Source: Colias croceus (taxonomy: Eukaryota; Arthropoda; Insecta; Lepidoptera; Pieridae). Taken from it: a stretch of 64,000 nt of DNA. Made by a program: the position numbers and the translations under genes. Below, piece by piece: positions 28,501 through 40,500 of this stretch (positions within the stretch are counted from its first letter, which is position 1; each line of letters begins with the position of its first letter). The stretch is taken from contig NC_059544.1 of the NCBI RefSeq assembly GCF_905220415.1, positions 4,032,501 through 4,096,500 of the forward strand. The letters are read 5' to 3'. The notes under the pieces are model-generated. The model had not been told where the DNA came from. It saw only the letters and a list, made by a program, of their open reading frames with translations, and did not search any database.

Positions 28501-31500
28501 TCAAGAGAAAACAGACATGAATTTTGTGTGCCAAATTCGTTGACTACATCGTGCGTCAGTTTATCGTCTAATTCAGATTCGGTCATAGCCGTATCCGAGA
28601 TAATGAAACTAAATTGAAGCAATCACCATCGAAACATAGGAACCTGATATTGCTAAGTCGTGATCATTATTATTATCATTGGTTTTGTCGATTCAATTTC
28701 GCAACTGGCTGAGCAGGTTTTTGAATGTTATGATTTGTTGAACCGGCTAGAATTCCGAAAATCGCTCGGTGAAATGGTAGCTGGGGTAATTATTCAATCG
28801 TGACACCAAAAATACGTAGTACTCTGCAGTGCGCGCTGGTCAGTAATAAATATCAAACAACGACGGGTAAAAATAGATGCAGGCGCGGCGGGCGGGCGAA
28901 TGACCGTCAGTTGACATCCAACGAGCTCAAGGCCTGAGGAGATTAGATACCAACTGCCGACGGTGCATAACAAACACACAACCGATGTACTTAGAATTGC
29001 AAAATAATTCAACGCCGCTCTAATGCTATAAAAACTCCACCTAATCTATTAAATAACTGAGAATTGGCAAAGAATCTGGGCGGAGCTGTCGAGCCGCGAG
29101 CATTCGTTTTTTAGCTTGATATATTTTCAGATCGTAAACGTTATAGCGGAATCGATTTGAAATTTTTATAACATACGTTTTTGTTTTTCGTGTTACGAAG
29201 CAAATTCTCAACGAAGCGTAAATAAGAAACTAAGTTTCAACTAAACAATGTGTGTTTTAATGTCCTTTCTTTCCAGTTATCGGTATTTTAAAATAAACAT
29301 TTGAATAGCCCGTGAAGTAGTCATAAAACATGCAGTAGGACGATTAAATTACAGTAGGGTTACGTTTATTTGGTAGAAACGGTAGCGGGAGTGCGGGCGC
29401 CTCCCGTGACGGCGCTTTATCGCGAAAAGTGTCAGACCAGTGTTTTTACAGCGCTCCCTAACAAAAGCAAACTTTCACCTCCGCAAACCTTTTCTGTAAT
29501 AAAAATATTTTACTGTCGCGGGTCTTACGTGTTCATTCGAACTTTCTAGTCTAGATTAGATTGTAGCAATGCTTACATAAATAAAATATTTGCGAGTAAA
29601 CAACATTTATGGATATAATTATTATCAATTTGGTAAATTACACATAGTTAATGCTTCCACATTCAATTATTGACAAAAAGATTACAAGTGTTAAAATATG
29701 TATTGTATTTTAAATCAAAACATACTTGTCCTATAAGCACCTTCATTATTTATCAGACAATATTCAAAGAAATGAATGTCAAACTGTCAAAACATAAGCA
29801 TTGGATGTGACGTAAAATAAATCTTTGGCAAGTAAACAAATAACTCACGCCGAAAATTTGACAAATTATATTTAAACGGGTAAAATGTATATGCAATACA
29901 AATATGCATATGTAAATAAATATATTTAAGCTGTTTGTGTAGAATTAATATAGTTTTAAGTTGATATATATGATTACTGCCAGCATTAAAGTTCAGTCTG
30001 TATATTGACATCTCTTTACAATAATCGTGATTGCCGAATAAGGATATATCCGAATATGGAAACACGTAAGCGTCTCGATATAATTATATTCATTTAACCT
30101 AAATGCACTCACCTTAATCTGATATGAGTTGACTTTATGCTTCGGCAAAAGGTTGAAAGTGGAAAAGTCCAGTCTTCTTGAAAATATTCCGTTTGCCCCA
30201 GCACCAGCTCTGTAAGAAAATAAAATCGATAAGTTGATAGTAAAAAGAAGAGATATACAATAAAATTACTTAATATCTGTTAGTGAATGTATTTAATTAT
30301 CATTAGAAATATGTTAATTAATACTATACATATAATAGTATAATATATATTTGAGGATATTTAATATTAATGGGTATATTTACTTCATAACTCACAATAT
30401 AATATGACCTGGGTAATGTAATTAAATAATATGAAGAATTCATTAAGCGAGAGGCAACCATGTTAGTAAAATTAATTAATCTCACGATAAATTAATAGCG
30501 AAAGTAAAATATTATATTGCTTCAATTTATCCAAGTTCTAGGACACAAAGTTTATTAACTTCAGCAGTAGAATACACATGTACATCATCTGTGAATAACA
30601 ACTTTATAAAAAACAAAACGAAGCGTTAACATACGTTGTATTTTACGCCCCACCTATAAAATACCTTGTTACACTTTAATAGGACACAATGCGAGAATAA
30701 GTACAATATAAAATATTAAAGAATAACAAAGAAAACAAGATCTTTATTTCTGAACATCCATTTTCTGGCGGAGCAATCAATTATAGTGACATTGTAATAT
30801 TACTTCGTCCATTAAAGCATAAAATTGATGCTATCTGAACGAAAAATAAGTTTTGTTCTGGTTGAATTGGAATGGTAACAGAAATACGGTCGGTCGTTTA
30901 TAGCGAAACGCAACGCCGTCGCTTTTGGCGCCGCGCAAAAAGCGACATAAAACGTCAAGGCTATACGCGAAAAAACTTGTTTTTTCATTGCCAAGGCCAA
31001 CCGAATTAGATACCGGGTTTCATATCTCGCGGGCGTGTCAACATAGCATTGTGTTTACATTCGACAGATAAAAATCCTCGTCGTCCATTACATTATTTTC
31101 GTTAATCATTTTATGATCTTGAACGTGTTTTATTGCACTGGATGGTTTAACTGCTCCGATGATACATATTATATTAAAGTTTCTTGTTATGTTCACAATA
31201 TATGCTTGTGTATGGAGATGCGAATTTAATATTATGTTAAGACTTGGTAAAGTTGAATTATTAATTATTATTATTGATTTTATGTTAATAATGTTGCACG
31301 TTATTTTGCATTTGATTAATTATGCGAAGGTCAAAGTTTCGTACACATTATTTAGGCTGTGTCATACAAATAACGGAAGTTAGCAAGACTTAATGTGGGT
31401 GGCCTTGGATGAACAATGCCTTAGTTATTTTAATCAACAAAAACACAGACAAACGTTGGCCCAGTTACGTAAGTGTACAATTTTGACATTTAAAAAACAT

Positions 31501-34500
31501 AAACAGTCATAAAAAGCGAACTGTATGAAGGTCACTGGATGGTTACACGTGTACCTATGCTTTGTTTATTTTCGAGTATGGTGCTGCAAGTCTCAGGCGC
31601 TGTCCTATTGCGAACGCTCGTGCGATAATGCGTGCGTCCGACGAAAATGATCGTGCGACCATGCGTTCAAACATACTGATATCTATTGAATGTCCTATTG
31701 AAGGTCGCACGATCATGCGATGCGACCAAATTGTCTAGTTTTCGTCGCGCGACCATCGACGCATCGCATCATCGGACGATCGTCCGATCAAACATACTGA
31801 TGAGTACTGAATGTCCTATTGGCGCTCGCCCGACCAAGTGGGGAGGAGGGGCAAAGGAGGGGTACCACGGTTTGCGCTCGTATCGACGGCACGCAACCTA
31901 CCGCCATTTTGTGTAAGTAAATCGTTTGGTTCGGTCGCGTGGATTTGTAAGATGACTTTTGAAGAAAACTTAATCAACGAAGTGCGTACTCATCCCATTG
32001 TATGGAATAAGTGGAATGAAGATTATAAAAACAGGCTTAAAAGTGAAAAAGAGTGGGCTATCATTGCAAGGAATTTGAATAAAACAAGTAAGTTTAAATT
32101 AGAATGTTTTTAATTATTATTAAACATGTATATTTTTAATTAAACACAATAATTATTGTTGATTATAAAAATAAGCCGTGAATTTTTCCCTGGCATTAAT
32201 TGCAGTTCTTGTTGCTCTATTATTACTTGTATTGCTTTGAATTCTCATCAATCTATTGTTCAATTGACGATTTGTTACTGTTATTTCTGATTGTTTTCCG
32301 TCCATATGTATTATAATATTATGCAATATACAGATTGCCTTAACAATTGTAATTGCATTTTCTTCTGATGTTTCTATACTTTTTAAAAGAATTCGAAATT
32401 TACTCGCAGCCATTCCAAATGTGCATTCTATTCCAACCCTCGTTGTAGATAATTTGTAATTAAATCTTGATTTATTAGCATTTCCCGATGCTTGCCTTCT
32501 TGGATAAGGTCTCATTAAGAATGCTTTGAGCGGGAACGCCTCATCCCCTAAAAATACATATGGCGCGATAATATTGCTTTCTGGTAGTCGTTCCTCAGAT
32601 GGTAGTTGGATTTTTCCACTGCTTAGATCTTTAAAAAAAATTGAATTGCTGAGAACACCTCCATCACTATCTTTTCCATAAGCTCCTACATCAATGATTC
32701 GAAACGTGTTTTGTGAATCAGAAACGGCTAATAAAACAATTGAGTAAAAATGTTTGTAATTATAGTACATGCTACCAGAGAGATGTGGTCTGTTGAGACG
32801 AATATGTTTTCCGTCGAGATTGCCACAGCAATGTGGAAATTTGTCCAAATTTGAAAATGAGTTAGCGATATCTTTGAAATCTTCTGTATTTGGAAATTTC
32901 ATATGGGTATTGTTAAAATTATTCCAAATAGCATTGCAAACCTGAACAACAATATTTGCGATTGCTGTTTTTGATATACGAAATGGCACTGCCAACTTCC
33001 GAAAAGGCGTTCCTGTTATTAGATACCTGAAATGAAAAAAAAAAAAAACAATTAATTTATCATTATTTTTGTTACAGCAAATGAAGTTAAAACTAGGTGG
33101 CGAAACTTGAGGGATGTATTTCAAAAAGAATTAAAAAAGGTTCATAAGCCACGATCTGGAGATCCAGGCAGCCCAGGCAGCCTAGGAAATTATTCCGGGA
33201 AGTGGACATATTTTCATCATATGACATTTTTAAAGGATGTTATGGTGCCGCGGCAAACTCACAGTAATTATGGCGTTAATGATGATGAATCACAAAGCGA
33301 ACAATCTGTCAATTGGGAGTTTGAGATAGATAATTCATCAAGATCAGAAGAAATTCCACAGCTGCCTGATAGAAACAATTCAACTGATGAAGATGAAGCG
33401 TTATCCATTGTTCGAGAGCGCATTATATGCAGTCAGAGCGCAAGTACATCCTCTTTGGAGCACAATGCAATAAGCCAGAGCGCGAGTACGTCTTCTTTGG
33501 AGCGAAATGTAAGCCAGAGTGCAAGTACGTCTTCTTTGGATAGATCTCAAGGAAAAAAACATAAAAAATCTACTTGTTCAGAATTTGAAATCAAAATGCT
33601 TAAAATTGAAGAAGACAAAATTAAAGCATTTAAAGAAGCTAGAAATGAAGTTGATGATGCAGACATGCTATTTTTAAAGTCACTTGCTCCGTATTTCCAG
33701 TACTTAAGCCCTGTACAAAAATTGAGATTAAAGAGTAAAATACAAAATGTAATTGCCGATGAAATTGCTTTAACGACTTCCCCCTCCCCCTCGAACTCTT
33801 CATATTCTGCTTCAATTTTACCATCTCCAGTACACTCGAACATGGTCACGTCACCACCGTCTCAAACTCGTCAATTTTACGAAACATTTAATGACGATGT
33901 TTAAATACCAAACATAGGTAATATTGTTTTTCCTTTTCGTTTTTTTCCAACTTACCTAAATACATAATTATAAATTACCTACTTCAGTCTTTTATTTCTA
34001 TCTCCATACATTATAGGAATCAATTTACACACATACCTACATAATAGGGTAAATATGCCTAATTTGCTTAAGGTGCATTCACACAGGTAGCCCGCCAAAT
34101 TCAAATTTTCGTTTATGGAATTTGCGACTGTGTGTGCGCGAATTGCATTTTGATCAACATACCTACAACGTAAAACATAGCTGTAATTCCTAAAAAACCG
34201 AAGAAAATTTGAATTTGGCGGGCTACCTGTGCGCATTCACCTTAAGTTAAGCATTGTTAGAAACTAATGCTGTCTTTGTCAGTCGTTAAAACAATGAAGG
34301 AGACAACGTTAGTTTTTAAACGGTTTAATTTAAGCTACGTTTATGAGTAGAGGTAAATTATAAAAAAAACGTACCTTAATGTTAACACCAATCTTTGTTC
34401 CACACTAATACGAGTATAACGAGTACAATCACTGCGTATTCCATTACAGATGTAATCAAATGTTTCTGTTGACATACACAAATATTCGTAAAAATCTTTT

Positions 34501-37500
34501 TCGTTTTTCCTTACGTCGAAATACTGATTGTGAAATTCACCGCGCTGCTTTCTATTTTTATAAAGTGTATTATGTGGTCCACGTTTCCTTTTCTTAATGT
34601 GATTTACGATTAAAGAAATATTTCCCGACAGCAACAACTGTGCATTTTTGTTAAGAGCCATTTCATTTCATGTCGAGCTTGTTAAGTATTTTTAAGTGTG
34701 CGATTTGATACGATTTCTAGAATCTACAAACATGTCAATAACATCAACATGCTCGTAGCCATTTATACCTACCTAGTTCATATCACTAAATAATCCTTAT
34801 AAGTTATAATCAACAAATCAAATATAATAATAATCAATAATGTTTTAAGTCAATTTCTATTTTTTTTTTTTTTATTTTAAAACAAGATTATGACTTGTGG
34901 TAGTTTTATTATAATAAAATTCCCCTAAACATGTTATGTTACTAAACAACTACAACAACAATAAAAAAACACGTCATGCTCTGTCGTAACTTAATAATAA
35001 TATTCAAATGCAACATAATAAAGCAGTTTGTTTACGAGTCAAACTTTTTTGAATCGATACACGATCGGGAATGCAAAATGGCTGCCTTGGCCTTGAATAT
35101 TGAATAAAAATAACTATGTTTGTGTGCCCTGATGCTTTATCAAAGGAGTTTGAATGTGCGCGTGCGCTTCGTCAAATTGTTATTATTACTTGCCATATAA
35201 AATAATACGTGTATAAATTGCTGTTAATGCATCCTGTGTTTTATTTATTTACGTATCTTATTAGCCGGAAATAATAGTCTGCTTGGTGAATGAAATATCA
35301 ATAACTATTTTTTTTCAAACATATTTATTATTTATGTATCGTTTGTACTTTTAGTTTTGAGATATTATTTAATTTCATTAATGTAAAATTACAGAAAACT
35401 ATCAGTAAATTTACAGATTATTTGGAATTTATGTTTCATTTACTATCAATTTTACTCTGTCCCCCGAAACACTAAATACAGAAGCCGTCTGTTTAGTACA
35501 GAGATAAACTGAATGTTCATTGTGATTTGAAAGTAGACACCTAGTGGGATCTTGGGAACCGGTCCCGACTTTCTCATTCAGCCCACGGCCATGATCGAAC
35601 ATATTCTATTCTGAGCTTCTCTATAGGGTACTAAGCAATTTAGAAAAAATACATGCACGCAATTCATGCAGCTGTAAATTTATTATGTACCTAGCTATTT
35701 GGAAGCCTATCTAGATTCTAGAATGTACGTTGAACCAAAAGTTTAGTAAGAGCGACCGTTTAGAATTTGGCTTAATATAAGTACATTTTTCTTATAAGCA
35801 TTGAGGAATACAGCCGTAAAAAAATATTTTGTTCGTCACAAATAGGCTACGAGATACAAATCAGTATAATCAAATTGAACAATTTAAATTCATTGGCCTG
35901 AAAGTCCGTACAACTGTACCGAAGAGTTGGAGAACATAACTACTTCAATAAAGTTGACCTCCAAAGGGTTAATAGATTAAAAAGTCGTGCTGATCTTATG
36001 GACTTGTTACTGATAGACACAATTAGAGAGGAGTCGATAAGCCTTCGTCTCAAGAGAGCTGAGAAAAAATTGGCGAGTAAATATAGCGAGACTATAAATC
36101 ATGACCTTACTTATCGTAGCAAAACAACGTAGAATACCTACATATAAGAACGTAAAACAAAATACATATGACATAGTAAATGCAGCGCCAAGGTGCCTTT
36201 GCCTTTGTGGCGCCATTTAAATACGAACGTGCCTCGAAATTTCTTACTATGTGACCCGCGCCTCATAATTAGTCGGTACCTACGGATGTTGTCGAGGACT
36301 CGTCAGTCACTATGTCAATACACGTATTGAATTATCATACTGTCTGCGAGCCCACATACAAGCAGTCGGAATAAACATCGTGTGCTCAGTTCAAACACAG
36401 ACCCATTAATCTAAAGGTTCGAGACTCTGTACGTGGGTGTTGCTTGCATTGTCCGCATTGCATCATTTACCGATCACGACGCCATTTAATTACCGTAGAT
36501 TTATAAAATGAACATTCGTTATACCGACCAAATTCAAATGTAAATGTATTGTAATAAGATTGTTATCGCTTACACTAACAGATTGTTTTGAAACAATCCC
36601 AGATTGAATTTGTGAACAAGGTCGAAAAAAATCCACAACAAACATTAATCTGTGTCGGCTTTGCATACCGTATTTTGCTGAATGATAAGATTGAATATCG
36701 AATTGTTTAGATAAGTAAACGGCATTAAGTCATGTGCACACGAATTTAAAAAGGGAAGTTAGCGATATTAAATGATGTGATCTAGTCTTTACAATGCATT
36801 GTGGAGCGCGACGTAAACAATGAAGACCTTGGCCTCGGCCGCACAATGGGCCCCACTAAATTCGATTACTTAACACGCGCCGCTTATTTTGTTCACGGTT
36901 TTTAATAAAAAAAACTTCGCCATTTATTTCCCTATAGATTATGATGCGGATATTAGATATTCATAAGGTTTTGTGAAGCAAATTAATGTTGAAGGCAAAA
37001 AGTGTTAACCGTGTTCAAATATTTCATTAACTCAACATAATGTTTGCAATCTAGTTGTAACAAATAACGCGATATTATTTCGTTTCTCAGTGTGATAAAT
37101 CACTTAACTCTGCTGTTCAGATTAAATTACATTTAACGCGTGACCCACTTACTTGTAAAAATAATACAACGAGTACATAATTATTTGTATAAACACACTT
37201 TTCAGAGTAATGTAATATGAAACTAAATGTAATATTTAACTTCTCATATAACCGACGTTTGTTAAATTCCTAGTAACCGTCCGAAACATCAACATTAACA
37301 AGATTTACATAATAAATTCTTGTAGCAAACAATGCCCGGAAATTATAAGACAACTGATATGAATTATTATTTTATTATGATTGGCTGGCAAAATTTAGGC
37401 TAGGTCCGACTTATTATGCTCGAGAGTTTCTAAAATTCTAAAATAACCCCTCATTAGAATTCTATCGAGTATCGTCTAGGGAACAAAGACGCCGAAGATT

Positions 37501-40500
37501 CGCTCGGATTATATCAATACCCTCATTAACGATTCGAGACGAAATGTTTCTTTGAAGTACGTTTCGTGCGGTGGACAAAGGAAAATTCTGTTAAACATAA
37601 TGTAACAATACTTCTCGCGTGACAAAAAGTCACAAATCTTTCATGTTTCATCGAAAGCGTTACGCATTTTTCGTATAAGAACTAATTGGAAAATAGGTCG
37701 AGATGGTCGAGCCCGAAACAAACGGGTAATAAAAATAATTAGGCAATTAGTCGAATAGAGTGGAGGCGTGCCTTCGATCCACGTTCATTGTATGTAAAAA
37801 AGAGATAAGCGCTCAATTGCGCGTAACAAAACAACTTATAAATTATCCAGATTCGTTAAGATTGATGCATACAAGAATAATAATTTGCATATCAGTACTT
37901 GAAAGCATCTATATAATCAATCTTCGTAATGTAATTCTTAAAGTTGAAGAAAATGGTATACAGTATTAAGAATATGCAGATTATAATCTTCAGGTCCACT
38001 AATTTGAATCCCAGATAGGCATATAAATTAAATATAATAATTATATATAATATATTATATGTGATATCGCCCAGACGAGGTCGAGGCAAGCCGCCATTTA
38101 ATAAATATAATGAAAAATGGACGCAAATTACAGTTGATCTCTATGATAACTTATTGTTATTAAACAAAATATACTAATACTTTTTCTTTCTCAAAAATAA
38201 AAAATATCGAAGATCTTCGTAATAAATAAATTCTATAAATGGTACTTAACAGTCCCGAAGTGACAAAATAGAACGACAACGTTCAAATATCACATAAATA
38301 AAGCTGATACATAATAAAAGGTAGGAGCTGCCATTAAAAGTGTTTTTAAAATAAATTTTATACTTCACGACTTCCATTTTTATGATCAGAAAACTTCAAG
38401 CTAAGTATATTTTATTTGTTATGAAGTGTGATATTATGTTGTAGTAAAAAAAACAACATTAATAGTGATTAACAGGATCATTGATGTATTGTAGGTTAAA
38501 TTTTATTTAAATATTTTTATTTGTTATTAATTTTAATTTTTGCAATAAACTATTCCTTCCATCCAAATCAACAACACTCCTATTCCCTATTCCGCTACCG
38601 CTAAAAACCTCGGCTTGCACTTTGACCAAACCTTCTCCTGGACGGTACAACTCAACGCAGTACGCAAAAAGATGTTTGGTGTCGCTGCTTCCCTTAGGCG
38701 ACTACGAAATATTTTACCAATTCCCACTAAAATTGCGCTTGCACAGTCCCTTCTATTCCCTATTTTAGACTATGCAGATGTCTGTTATCCCGACCTCACC
38801 GAATGCCAGCTTAACTCCCTTGAGCGACTGCAAAACCTTTGTATCCGATTTATATTTGGACTGCGTAAATACGACCACATTTCTGAATTTAGAGCCAGGC
38901 TCAAGTGGTTTCCAATTCGCCTTCGCCGGAATACTCACATACTCCACCTCTTGTATTCCATTCTATTTGATCCTAAAACTCCTCCTTACCTGAAACAAAA
39001 CTTTTCCTACGTATCTTCCAACCATTCCCTAGCTTTACGATCCTCGAACAACCTGACATTATCTTTCCCTCATCATCATTCAAAATTCTTTCACTCTTCC
39101 TTTACTGTCACCGCCATTTCGCTATGGAATGCATTACCCGAGGTTGTGAGGAGAGCTCAAAGCCTGCCTATTTTTAAAAAGGAGCTAAGGAACCATTATG
39201 CTTCCTTATCACAAGATTGATGAACCTTAACACTGTTTTGTAAGTATATGTATTATTTATGTATGTATATTTGTTGTATATATTATGTGTATGTATATAT
39301 ATATTGTATATGTATGTATTGTATGTATATATATCGTATATGTATGTATTGTATGTATATATTTATATGTAGTACTTTATATACATATTTGTATTAAAAT
39401 TCAACTTTCAGTTGTGCACCACCTACTCCGTTTCTCTGCAGCTTTCCTTTGCTGTGGTTGTCTGGCAGAAATCGCTCGAAGCGATAAGACCGCCCTCTGT
39501 ACTTGTTCTGTACTTTGCTGTATAATTGTTTTTATCCTCTCTTTTTGTGTACAATAAAGAATTTTTATTATTATGTGTATCTCATTCCATAATACTCGGG
39601 TACCATCATAAGGAAGGTACCCGGTCCTTTGGAAGGCTTACGTGGGGACACGGATCCAACACGCAGAGGCCCTTTAGAGAACTTTACTGTGTTGTGGGAC
39701 ACCAGCCGCAGCCTGCCCATGACTGCACTATAGAGATACAATCCTAGGCAGTCCGCGGCCGATGTAGGACTATTTCGAGATATGGAAAACAAAATAAACT
39801 GGGCTATGGAGAGGGATGTTAAATGGGCCGGTATTTGGGGACTATTGGAAACTATGGCACCTGCCTTTCTACTAAAAGAAAGTAAAAATATGTTGGCAGG
39901 TGGTGACTCGCCCTCTCACTGTATGGGCCCCCGAAATAAGCCGCTGCAATAGTGCGACAAGGGGGCAACATATTGTGAGCAGCTAAGGGTGGAGAGGCGT
40001 CCCTGGACTTTAAACGACGATCACGCGCTCCCTGAGGGTCCAGCATCACGTGCCCACTCGCCACTTACGCTTCGCATCCACCCTTCGAGCTAAAAGCTCT
40101 CGCGACTCCACTCTGGCCGGCCGGTTAAGGCAAGCCAGAGGTGGGGGTCCTGTCCTCGTCAGGCTTCACTCCGACCGGCCGGTGAAGGCAAGCCGGAGAT
40201 GAAGACAGGGGCCTCCCCCGGGAGCACTCGGTTCCCGCGGGGTCGCTACTCCCCGACACCCCGCCACAAGGTGTCCTGCGGGTGACTGATTGCACGGGTG
40301 GAATATCTATTATCACGTAAACAATAGATATCCCAACCGTGGGCGATGGGGTCGTCACATCCCTACGCCCTTATTATTATTATTATTATGATAACTTCTC
40401 ATTTTCGAAGATAATATTTTAATGGTGACGAGTAGAGGAAGAACACAACTATCTTATTTCTTAATTAAATTAAATGTAACTTGTCATAGCATAATTTCTT

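Larger units (their letters stand above)
7963..30112 (-). other. hdc: headcase intron 2 (22.1 kb)
   Basis: Long AT-rich intron holding a hAT copy (15996-16523) and a Helitron-like copy (22431-22602). Scattered CpG-richer patches, for example 9300-9620, 20820-21120, 23250-23620 and 28300-28450, lack coding signatures and could be regulatory. No other gene is supported. Confidence 0.75.

Noticed and set aside
29787..30065. 92-codon minus-strand frame just downstream of headcase exon 2
   Set aside because: It lies in the intron after a strong GTGAGT donor, is AT-rich, has no domain and is not needed for the headcase frame.
31811..31951. N-terminal extension of the MADF frame upstream of 31952
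   Set aside because: The extension translates CG-rich subterminal repeats. The MADF domain begins just after the ATG at 31952, which fits the family's usual N-terminus.
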